Both the position numbers and the translations under genes were made by a program. This document shows, piece after piece, positions 1 through 7,347 of a stretch of 64,000 nucleotides of DNA (within the stretch, counting starts at the first letter, position 1; every line of letters starts with the position of its first letter). The stretch is from Streptomyces sp. V1I1 (GTDB lineage: Bacteria > Actinomycetota > Actinomycetes > Streptomycetales > Streptomycetaceae): assembly GCF_030817355.1 (NCBI RefSeq), contig NZ_JAUSZH010000001.1, positions 3,907,001 through 3,971,000 of the forward strand. The letters run 5' to 3'. The notes beneath the pieces are model-generated. The model saw nothing but the letters and a program-made list of their open reading frames with translations. It was not told where the DNA came from and searched no databases.

Positions 1-564
1 GATGACTGCGATGACGGAGGAGACGGGGACACCGTTGTGCTCGGCACCTTCACCGCCGACGCCAACGGCATTGTGACTGGAACGGTCACCATCCCCGAGA
101 GCGTCCCACCGGGCATCTACCTCTTCCAGCTCGTCGGCAGTACATCCGGAGTTACGGTGTCCGCGCGGGTGACCGTGACCGGTGACGCGAGCCCACCGCC
201 CGGGGACTGTGACGGGAACGGACGGCCCGGCGACGGCGACGACGACGACGACCACGGCCGGCCCGGCGACGGCGACGGCGACCATGGCCGCCCGGGTGAC
301 GGCGACGACGACCACGGCCGCCCGGGTGACGGCGACGGCGACGACGACCACGGCCGCCCCGGCAGCGGTAACGGCGACGACGACCACAGCCGCCCCGGCC
401 ACGGCAACGGATCCGGTCACGGCAATGGCTCCTCGGGGCTCGCGGACACCGGTTCCTCAGATGCACCGGTGGCGCTGCTCACCGCGGCAGGTGGTCTGGT
501 GCTTCTCGGCGGCGCGTCACTGGTGATCGCCAGGCGCCGGCGCACTCGCACTGAACGCGGCTGA
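1..564 (+). CDS. 3' end of a cell-wall-anchored repeat protein (LPXTG-like)
   Basis: The frame is open from the first base, so the start lies outside the window; 187 residues are visible. The first 60 form a beta-rich segment (PPGIYLFQLVGS) like the ends of surface or Ig-like domains. Residues about 68-140 are a low-complexity spacer built on HGRPGDGDGDDD-type repeats. It ends with LADTG (bases 439-453), a hydrophobic stretch and an RRRR tail, the layout of a sortase substrate; Streptomyces sorting signals are often LAxTG. The likely role is a surface protein covalently linked to peptidoglycan. The ligand or enzymatic part, if any, is upstream and unseen. A 10-bp gap separates it from the DUF4012 gene. 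Confidence 0.8.
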   Translation, partial: DDCDDGGDGDTVVLGTFTADANGIVTGTVTIPESVPPGIYLFQLVGSTSGVTVSARVTVTGDASPPPGDCDGNGRPGDGDDDDDHGRPGDGDGDHGRPGDGDDDHGRPGDGDGDDDHGRPGSGNGDDDHSRPGHGNGSGHGNGSSGLADTGSSDAPVALLTAAGGLVLLGGASLVIARRRRTRTERG

Positions 565-574
565 GCGGCCAACG

Positions 575-2437
575 ATGCCGTGGACCATCCACAAACTCTC
601 GGACAGCACCGTTCTGTCCCACATCAACGGCCTGGTGCGACGGAACCACCGTCGTACCAGGCCGTTGATGTGGGCGGCGGCCGGCCTTCTCCTCGCCGGT
701 TCGGGCTGGGTTCTCGTAACGGGCCTGTACGCCCGTAGCGAGCTGCTCGCGGCCCGACACGACCTGGAAACGCTGCGGAACACGGTGACGGCGCCCCCCT
801 CGCCGGTCTCGACGGCTGGGGACACCACGGACCGCGGGGCGCGCACCGAAGCAGCGGCCCGTTCCGCTGCGGCGCACGCGGCCCGGGCACATCGGCTCAC
901 CACCGGACCTGCGTGGTACGTGGCCGCGCATCTGCCCCGCCTCGGAGGCCCCCTCGAGACCTTCCGTGGTACGGCCAAGGCCGTCGACCGGCTGACCGGC
1001 GAGGTGCTGCCTGCCGTCGTACGCACCGTCGGCAACCTCACCGACGACGCAGGCGCCGGTGGCGGGCACCTGAACCTGTCCGAACTGCGCAGGGCCGCCC
1101 CGGCTCTGGAGCAGGCCTCACGCCAGGTGGCCGCAGCTCGCACGGAGGCCCACAGGTTGCCCCGCCGCACCTGGCTGCCCGCCGTGGACCGGGTCCGAGA
1201 CCAACTCCTCAGCCGGCTGGACCGGATGGCGCCCGCTTTGGAGGACGCCGCCACCGGCGCCCGGCTCCTGCCGCCGATGCTGGGGGCGGACGGTCCGCGG
1301 CGTTACCTCCTGGTGTTCCAGAACCCCGCAGAGTCGCGTGGAACCGGTGGGATGCCCGGTGCCCATGCCGTACTGACGGCCGACCGGGGGGCGCTGGAGC
1401 TGACGCATTTCGGAAGCGACGCCGAGATGGTGGGCGCTCGCCCCGAGGTGGACCTCGGTTCCGAATTCGCCGCCATGTACGGACGTGGCGATTCGGTGAA
1501 CACCTGGGCCAACTCCAACATGAGCCCGCACTTCCCCTACGCCGCGCGTATCTGGTCGGCCACCTGGCTCTACCAGAGCGGCGAGCGAGTCGACGGCGTA
1601 CTCGCACTGGATCCGGCCGCGCTGGCCCGGCTGCTCGCAGCCTCCGGCCCGGCGCTCACAGCCGACGGAACGGTCGTCACCGCGGACAACGTGGTGGATC
1701 TCAGCGAGCGAACCAACTACGTGACGCACACGGACCAGGTCAAGCGCAAGGCCTATCTGCTGGACGTGGCCCGAGCCGCCGCCGGGCGGTTGCTGACCGC
1801 CGCCGAGGATCCCCAGCGGCGGCCCTCGCTGCTCCTCGGTCTGTACGTGTTGCTGGGCAACGGGCAGGTGACCGCCTGGAGCGCCCACGCGAAGGAGCAG
1901 CAGGAGCTGGAATCACACCCGGTGGGCGGCTCCTTGCCGCGGCGTCCGGAGCCCTATGCCGGGCTGGTGGTCAACAACGCCGCCGGCACCAAGCTCGACT
2001 ACTACCTCGACCGCACCCTGGACTGGTACCCCGGCCGCTGCACCGCCGACGGCCGCGAGGTCACCGTCAAGGCGGTCTTCTCCAACGGTGCACCGTCCGC
2101 AGGACTTCCCGCCTATGTCACCGATCGTCTCGACAAGCCGCCCTATCCGACGCGTCAGGGGGACAATCGCCTGCTGGTCTCCTACTTCGCGACCGGCGGG
2201 GCCCATCTGGTCAAGGCTGCCCTCGACGGGCGGCCCGCCCGCCTGACACCGGGTGTCGAGCGCGGCCATCCCGTGTACACGTTCGACGTCGAAGTGCCCG
2301 CGGGCAGCAGCCGGACGTTGACGCTGCATCTGCTGGAGCCCCCGGCCGACCACGGACCTTTCGTCTTCCACCAGCGACTGCCGCGCCCGCTGCGGGCCAG
2401 GGTGCACCCGTCCCCGGGCGGCTGCCCCGGAGCCTGA
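575..2437 (+). CDS. DUF4012 domain membrane-anchored protein
   Basis: This 620-residue protein has one N-terminal membrane segment (about residues 31-53, after a basic HRRTRP run), an alanine-rich helical linker, and from about residue 238 the DUF4012 core with the motif YLLVFQNPAESRGTGG, a family hallmark. Most of it should be extracytoplasmic. The biochemical role of DUF4012 is unknown, but the family is common in actinobacterial polysaccharide loci, which fits the genes that follow. It starts at ATG 575, ten bases after the sortase-substrate gene, so the two may be co-transcribed. The codons for residues 15-34 contain a near-perfect 26-bp inverted repeat, reported separately. Confidence 0.8.
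   Translation: MPWTIHKLSDSTVLSHINGLVRRNHRRTRPLMWAAAGLLLAGSGWVLVTGLYARSELLAARHDLETLRNTVTAPPSPVSTAGDTTDRGARTEAAARSAAAHAARAHRLTTGPAWYVAAHLPRLGGPLETFRGTAKAVDRLTGEVLPAVVRTVGNLTDDAGAGGGHLNLSELRRAAPALEQASRQVAAARTEAHRLPRRTWLPAVDRVRDQLLSRLDRMAPALEDAATGARLLPPMLGADGPRRYLLVFQNPAESRGTGGMPGAHAVLTADRGALELTHFGSDAEMVGARPEVDLGSEFAAMYGRGDSVNTWANSNMSPHFPYAARIWSATWLYQSGERVDGVLALDPAALARLLAASGPALTADGTVVTADNVVDLSERTNYVTHTDQVKRKAYLLDVARAAAGRLLTAAEDPQRRPSLLLGLYVLLGNGQVTAWSAHAKEQQELESHPVGGSLPRRPEPYAGLVVNNAAGTKLDYYLDRTLDWYPGRCTADGREVTVKAVFSNGAPSAGLPAYVTDRLDKPPYPTRQGDNRLLVSYFATGGAHLVKAALDGRPARLTPGVERGHPVYTFDVEVPAGSSRTLTLHLLEPPADHGPFVFHQRLPRPLRARVHPSPGGCPGA
618..674. repeat. 26-bp inverted repeat inside the 5' coding region of the DUF4012 gene
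   Basis: Arms 618-643 and 649-674 are complementary at 25 of 26 positions around a 5-base loop (aacca). The arms read cccacatcaacggcctggt at their outer ends. In the mRNA this would form a very stable hairpin about 45 bases after the start codon. Confidence 0.9.
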
Positions 2438-2453
2438 GCGAAGGCCCTGCCGG

Positions 2454-3035
2454 TCAGCCCAGCACTGCTGCCGCGATCCGTTCCACGGCTTCGGTGATAC
2501 GGGCGGCGCACTCCCTTGCCTCTTGCTCGGACGCACCGTACGGATCGGCCAGTTCGTCGTCCCACGATCCCCCTCCACCCACTCCTCTCCGTGCGGCGGC
2601 CCCTTTGGTCAGGGCCTCGGCCCTCTCTGCCGAGTCGGTCAGACCCGCCGCGTCGTCCTCGTGCAGCAGCCGTGCGAACTCCCGCAGCGTGAAGGCGCGT
2701 CCGAGCCCATGCACCGGGCAGAGCCGTACCGCGGCCTCGCGGTGCTCTGTCGCGGCACCCAGAACCAGTGCCGCGCCGCTCACGAGGCCTGCGGTGAGCC
2801 TTCGAGCGGCGGCTCCGGTGGGTTCCCCGCCCATCTCGGTGAGCAGGGATGCGGCGACCGGGTCCATCGGTGTGCCGTTCACCGCGACGGTCCCCGCGCT
2901 CGACACCCGGAACTTGCCTGCAGCCGACGCCAGCCGGAAGGTCAGCAGACGTTCTGCCAGTGGCGAGCGATGCACGTTTCCGGTGCAGACGACGAGCACG
3001 CGGAACGGTTCACGCACGGTTGAGCAGCGGATCAC
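2454..3035 (-). CDS. Low-molecular-weight protein-tyrosine phosphatase
   Basis: A 193-residue protein with the P-loop CTGNVHRS (Cys17 to Arg23, CX5R) at the N-terminus and the general-acid loop ADPYG (Asp about 164) near the C-terminus, both diagnostic of LMW-PTPs. In polysaccharide loci these enzymes (Wzb type) dephosphorylate the BY-kinase that controls chain length; a matching kinase lies at 19175-20680. GTG 3035 was chosen because it sits 4 bases after the upstream methyltransferase stop with a GGGTGA-like site before it; GTG 3017 is the alternative. The family is usually about 150 residues; the extra length is an Ala/Gly-rich insert before the acid loop. The gene converges on DUF4012. 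Confidence 0.85.
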   Translation of the reverse strand: MIRCSTVREPFRVLVVCTGNVHRSPLAERLLTFRLASAAGKFRVSSAGTVAVNGTPMDPVAASLLTEMGGEPTGAAARRLTAGLVSGAALVLGAATEHREAAVRLCPVHGLGRAFTLREFARLLHEDDAAGLTDSAERAEALTKGAAARRGVGGGGSWDDELADPYGASEQEARECAARITEAVERIAAAVLG

Positions 3036-3039
3036 GCCA

Positions 3040-3993
3040 TCACCCACGACGACGGAGCACCGCGAACATGGTGTGTCCGTACTCGCCCTGGGAAGGGAAG
3101 CGGCCTTCGGCGGCCAAGCGCGCATGGAGGCGTTCCGGCATGCGCGCCCGGGCAGTGGCGCGGCCCGCCAACTGCGCCACCCATGCACCGGTCACGGGAC
3201 GCAGCGCTGTCCGGACGGATCGTTGACGTGCTGCCCTGACCTGGGACAGGGAAGGCGGCTGGTACTCGACCAGGACAAGGTCCATGCCGAGGACCTCGGC
3301 CACGGCGCTGAACTGCCGGGGGCCCCACCTGGAGAGGTGGTGCGGTGGGCAGTCGTTCGGTTCCGGACCCTGGCGGAACCGCTCACGGTTCGGTACGGAG
3401 AGGAGGATCTCACCGCCCGGCACCACGATCGCCGCCAGCGCGGAGAGAAAGCCCCGTACGTCCGCCACATGTTCGAGGACCTGGAAAGCGCAGACGACGT
3501 CCGCCCGGCCTGGACGGACCTGCGCGTCGGCGCGGACATCGTCCTCACTCACCTTGATGCCGGCCGTACGCAGCAGGTCCGCGGCGTGAGGGTTCTTCTC
3601 GAGCGCCTCGACGGAACTGCACCGTGGGAGTACGGAGCGTAGGAAGGCTCCTTCGCCCGAGCCCACTTCGACCACTCGCGCCCCGTTCGCGATCCTTCGC
3701 GCGGCTCGATCGAACTCCCATCGCCACTTCTCGTACCTGATCAAGCCGGTGAAGAGCTGGGAGTAGAAGCCGGAATCGCCTTCAAGCGCGGGGTCGAACC
3801 ATTCAAGCGCGCAACGACAGCAACGGCGGAGAGCGACCGGTCCGTTCCCGTACTGCGCGATGACATCGTCCGAAAACGACGTGGCCCACTGCTCCGCGTA
3901 TGCCCGCCATACATCGGAGAGGTAGATGTGAGAAAGCGTATCCGCAGAGGTCGAACCGCAGAGCGGGCAGGGATTCGGGGAAGAATCCAGCAC
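3040..3993 (-). CDS. Class I SAM-dependent methyltransferase with N-terminal zinc ribbon
   Basis: The 317 residues begin with two cysteine pairs (C9/C12 and C58/C61), probably a structural zinc site, followed by a Rossmann SAM-binding core with VVEVGSGEGAF at about 107-117 and a post-core HHLSRWG segment. This architecture is common in sugar or small-molecule C- or O-methyltransferases. The GTG start at 3993 has AAAGGA seven bases upstream. It ends 4 bases before the tyrosine phosphatase start, so the two are probably one operon. By context it may methylate a sugar or lipid-linked intermediate of the polysaccharide; the substrate cannot be read from the sequence. Confidence 0.8.
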   Translation of the reverse strand: MLDSSPNPCPLCGSTSADTLSHIYLSDVWRAYAEQWATSFSDDVIAQYGNGPVALRRCCRCALEWFDPALEGDSGFYSQLFTGLIRYEKWRWEFDRAARRIANGARVVEVGSGEGAFLRSVLPRCSSVEALEKNPHAADLLRTAGIKVSEDDVRADAQVRPGRADVVCAFQVLEHVADVRGFLSALAAIVVPGGEILLSVPNRERFRQGPEPNDCPPHHLSRWGPRQFSAVAEVLGMDLVLVEYQPPSLSQVRAARQRSVRTALRPVTGAWVAQLAGRATARARMPERLHARLAAEGRFPSQGEYGHTMFAVLRRRG

Positions 3994-4017
3994 CGGGCAA
4001 TCCTTTCGGGAGCGTGT

Positions 4018-5340
4018 CTACGTACGGCGTTCACGAAATCGACGTGCCGCGCCCTGCCGGAGGCCGTACACGAATGCCAGGGGAACAACCAGACCTATGA
4101 CGCACACAGCCAGCCACTTGCTCCAGATCGTGGGAGTGAGGTGCGGGCTGTGTACGACGGCCACGGCGGCGATGCCGGCGAGCCACACTTGGATTCGCAT
4201 CATGGCCCTGGCCGGAGAGAGGGGGAAGTAGAGCACGACGAGAATGATCAGCATGCATTCAAGCAGGGAACGCTGCCGGTAAAAGGCTCCGCCGAAGGTC
4301 GCGATATATGCGGCGGCGTAGGCGGACATCCCCAGGACGGCGGCACGGCCGACCCCCGAGGTGTCCGCCCATGCCCTGCGCAACGCGGTGGGAGCAAGGA
4401 AAAGGGAGGCGATCCAGATGATGGTGCCCAGATAGAGCCAACGTTCCGGGACAGCGGTCTCCGGCCCGAACTCCCAGGGGAACGGCCCGAGCAGCAAGGT
4501 CACCAGGTACTGAGGATGATTCAGCAGGTTCTCTGAGCCGTATCCCCCGGTGAAGCCGAGACGGGTCCCGCCGCGGACCTCCAGACTGTCCACAAGACCG
4601 AAGAGCGTCATCAGGCGAGGAAGAATGAAGAGGGCGGCGGCCCCTACGACGATCAGGGAACCCGCCAGGTACCCGCGGCGGAATCTCACCCGGGCCAGCA
4701 GAGCAACCCCGAGAAAGAGCGCTGCCGCAGGTCTCAGGTACAGACATGCGTGGATGCTCAGCAGCGTGCTGACACAGGCAATCGAGAAGCGGGCACGCGT
4801 CTGTACGAGCAAGGACCACAGGACGAGGCTGGTGATCAGCCCGTCCTTCAGGCCCCAGGCATCCCACAGCAAGAGGGACGGACTCGCGCCCACCATCAGT
4901 CCAACGGCGGCGGCGCGCTTACGCCCCCGTCCGGACGTGAGAGCCAGTCCGTACGCGGCGACCGCGCCGGTGGCCGCGAAAAGAGCCAGTACCGTCTTGG
5001 CGGAGAGCCACCCACCACCGGTCAGAAGCCTGCACAGCGCCATGATCGCCGGGTAGCCCCACACCGCAGAACCGACCAGCCCTGAGAGACTGCGCGTTTC
5101 CAAGGGGCTCCCGTTGCGCCAGGCCACGGCAATCATGTCGCTGGCCGATTTATAGCCTTGGGCATCCGGAAAGAGCGCGTCACCGTTGGTCTGCGAGTGA
5201 ACGACCAGGACAACACCGACGTGGAGAACCGCCGCTGCCGCGAATACCGCGAGAGCGCCCCAGAGCGAACTGCGCCGCGGGCTTTCAGACTTGGAGGGAT
5301 GAGTGCCGGCTGGTGTCCTGAGCACGGTCGATGCGCGCAT
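4018..5340 (-). CDS. Multi-spanning membrane protein, candidate polysaccharide polymerase or glycosyltransferase
   Basis: A 440-residue protein with about ten hydrophobic segments, an acidic loop after the first one (LFPDAQGYKSASDM) and an extracytoplasmic loop near residue 280. The overall look resembles GT-C or Wzy-type membrane enzymes, but no firm family motif was recognised. ATG 5340 was chosen over an upstream in-frame start because AGAGG sits about 10 bases before it. It reads in the same direction as the downstream methyltransferase, 24 bases away. As the only large polytopic protein of unknown role in a locus with a Wzx-like flippase and chain-length kinase, it is the best Wzy candidate; that is inference. 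Confidence 0.6.
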   Translation of the reverse strand: MRASTVLRTPAGTHPSKSESPRRSSLWGALAVFAAAAVLHVGVVLVVHSQTNGDALFPDAQGYKSASDMIAVAWRNGSPLETRSLSGLVGSAVWGYPAIMALCRLLTGGGWLSAKTVLALFAATGAVAAYGLALTSGRGRKRAAAVGLMVGASPSLLLWDAWGLKDGLITSLVLWSLLVQTRARFSIACVSTLLSIHACLYLRPAAALFLGVALLARVRFRRGYLAGSLIVVGAAALFILPRLMTLFGLVDSLEVRGGTRLGFTGGYGSENLLNHPQYLVTLLLGPFPWEFGPETAVPERWLYLGTIIWIASLFLAPTALRRAWADTSGVGRAAVLGMSAYAAAYIATFGGAFYRQRSLLECMLIILVVLYFPLSPARAMMRIQVWLAGIAAVAVVHSPHLTPTIWSKWLAVCVIGLVVPLAFVYGLRQGAARRFRERRT

Positions 5341-5736
5341 GGTCAACCGGCCTCTTTCGATCTGTGCGCTTGGCGCATACCGGCCCCGTGGTCTGCGGCC
5401 CACTCACATGTAAGAAACGACCCGAGTACGAAAGCCCCGGTAATGCGAGTGGACCATGGGCCATGAGATTACAGGAGTGAGAAGTTCCTGGGCCCGGCTG
5501 ACGTTCTGTGTCGCGATATGAGATAGCGCTAGATGAACTCGAACGGCGAGAAGTGCGACCGAAGGTCTGTGAAATCTCCGGCTTTGTCGCGCAGTTGACC
5601 GCGCTCGCCCTCAATCAGAATTCCACAGGGCCCGGCGGCACGGAGACAGCGCTGGAAGGCCGGCGTGTCCAGCGTCCGATAGCGCGGTCAGGGGCCGCTG
5701 TCGATGGAACGCAAGGCTGATGTCCTGTCCGGCATT
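5341..5736. other. 396-bp intergenic region without a confident gene
   Basis: It lies between two minus-strand genes and should hold the promoter of the membrane protein gene. On the minus strand a frame is open from 5687 to a TAG at 5529-5531 and reads like protein (ends RSHFSPFEFI) but has no start codon or ribosome binding site; it may be a decayed 3' end of a lost gene. Nothing else convincing was seen. Confidence 0.35.
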
Positions 5737-6723
5737 CTACTTCGTTCCACGGACGACATAGAGCCCGCGAATTCGTTCGATCTCGAATTCGCTCAGGCGA
5801 AGGTCCCTGCACCAGCGCTCGAGTCGGCGCCGCGGCTGGGGCCACTCGAATTGAGGCGAGAGCCAGTCGAAGGTGTCCAGGATCGACCAGGTCCGCAAGG
5901 TTTCGGTGTCGGTCAACCCGAGGTGGCGGTGATTGGCCACGGGAACCAGCCGGGTCAGATAGTCGCCCACCCGTGGGACTGTGCTGAGGCGCATGGAAAC
6001 TGGCAGTAGTCGTGGCGTGATGGATTGGACAACGCTATAGAGTTTGCATGGAGGAATTCGCTTGGTGACGGGCCGCAGCAGTTGCCGTAGATGCGGATAG
6101 GCGACGATCGCCGCGTATACGTCGATGCAGAACTTTCCACCGGGACGCAGGTAACGGAAGATCGTCTTAAAGGCCCGCTCGACGTCAGGCGTGTGCTGGA
6201 TGACCCCGAGGCAGACGAGGTAGTCGAACGACTCATCCACCAGGGGGAGGTCGTAAATGCTGGCCTGAAGCAGCCGCAGGTTGGCGAATCGGCCATTGGA
6301 AGTGGCGTTGGCCTCCACCGCGTTGGAGATGTCGAAGGAGGTTACGGCAGCCCCGGTCTGGCAGAGCACCTCGGTGAAGCGTCCGGCGCCGCTTCCGCAC
6401 TCAAGAACTTCGCGGCCCTGAAGTTCATCAGCGGTCCAGCCGCTCTCCCGCAGTAGACGATCTCTGGATACGGGGAGCCCCACATACGAGTCAAGCTGGG
6501 TAAGCCGATGCACATTCCATTGATACCCGAACGATTTCCCGTAGTTGTCCTCGGGAACGAACCGCGGGATCCCGTCACGCACCGGATAGGTCCGTCCACA
6601 CCGTTCGCAGGTCAGTGTGGCCTCTCCGTGAAGCCGCGCACGGCAGTTCGGACACTGAAGCGTTTCGAACCAGCAACCGTCTCGGTTCTTCTCCGCGAGG
6701 CCGTCGGCCAATCTCCTGTGCAT
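5737..6723 (-). CDS. Class I SAM-dependent methyltransferase with Trm112-like zinc ribbon
   Basis: The 328-residue form starting at ATG 6723 has a zinc-ribbon N-terminus (C24, C27, C39, C42; LTCERCGRTYPVRDG is typical of Trm112-like ribbons) and a SAM core with VLECGSGAGRFTE at about 106-118 and GVIQHTPD in the product-forming region. Ribbon-methyltransferase fusions of this kind are frequent in sugar biosynthesis and natural-product loci. A longer form from TTG 6762 is possible. It stands apart from the next minus-strand gene by about 400 bases, so it may be transcribed on its own, with its promoter near the decayed transposase. Substrate unknown; by context a polysaccharide precursor. Confidence 0.8.
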   Translation of the reverse strand: MHRRLADGLAEKNRDGCWFETLQCPNCRARLHGEATLTCERCGRTYPVRDGIPRFVPEDNYGKSFGYQWNVHRLTQLDSYVGLPVSRDRLLRESGWTADELQGREVLECGSGAGRFTEVLCQTGAAVTSFDISNAVEANATSNGRFANLRLLQASIYDLPLVDESFDYLVCLGVIQHTPDVERAFKTIFRYLRPGGKFCIDVYAAIVAYPHLRQLLRPVTKRIPPCKLYSVVQSITPRLLPVSMRLSTVPRVGDYLTRLVPVANHRHLGLTDTETLRTWSILDTFDWLSPQFEWPQPRRRLERWCRDLRLSEFEIERIRGLYVVRGTK

Positions 6724-6861
6724 GCAGGACAAGCTAACTGATCGTTCGCTTTGGGCGGGCAAGGACTCGCGTGTCGTGTTTCCTGCCGCATATTATGCGA
6801 CGAGTTAGGCATGCAGCCGACTCATGAGATCCACCAAAAGCATTTTCAGCGGTGCTCCTCC

Positions 6862-7115
6862 AGGATGAGTACGGCGGCTGTGGCTGACGCGAGCCAGTGG
6901 GGCCTGCACCGTGCCTTGCGGACCGCGAACGCTGCCCACGTCATGGCGACCCGCCGCAACGACACCGTGGTCACCCGTGTCGGCATCGACCACCGCTTCG
7001 ATGAGTTGATCGCAGAACCGCCGCGGCAGAAGTGCAAGCGCTGCTCGTGCGGGCCGGGGCTCACGGCCCGCGTGTGTATGACTGGGCCCGCAGGACCAAC
7101 CCGCCATCCGGGCCT
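6862..7115 (+). pseudogene. Decayed IS701-family transposase fragment
   Basis: In one frame (6880 to about 7059) the translation reads VADASQWGLHRALRTA, then VMATRRNDTVV, DELIAEPP and KRCSCGPG. One frame over it continues as GAHGPRVYDWARRTN. Joined, this matches the pattern of IS701-family DDE transposases, where a (C/A)G-G-G-(A/P)-x-G-x-R-x-Y-D-W block follows a DELIA-like segment. The join needs one lost G in the run gggccggggc near 7051-7060. Neither end of the transposase nor terminal inverted repeats were found, so this is a relic. It lies about 230 bases upstream of asnB and suggests past insertion or rearrangement there. Confidence 0.6.
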
Positions 7116-7347
7116 GACCACCATGCCGACGGTGCTCGCCAGAAGAGGTCACCGGTTCAGAGCACACCGCGATGTTTCCCGAAGGGCAGGGGGCGGGCGT
7201 TGCGCAGGCAGGCCGGGCTAAATGCCCGCATATGTGTGGTATGTATCTCAGGGCTTTGCGGTCAGCCCGCGACGCAGTGCACCGGCGAGTGGGAGCCGGC
7301 GATGTCGGCGGACGGTCATCCGACGGTGCAACACATGGGGAGCGTTT

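Noticed and set aside
913..3642. A 909-codon plus-strand open frame across DUF4012 and the phosphatase/methyltransferase genes
   Set aside because: It is the shadow of recognisable genes in other frames, is Arg/Pro/Gly-rich throughout and shows no domain.
6724..6762. Starting the zinc-ribbon methyltransferase at TTG 6762
   Set aside because: The extra 13 residues show no similarity and TTG is less likely than the ATG at 6723.
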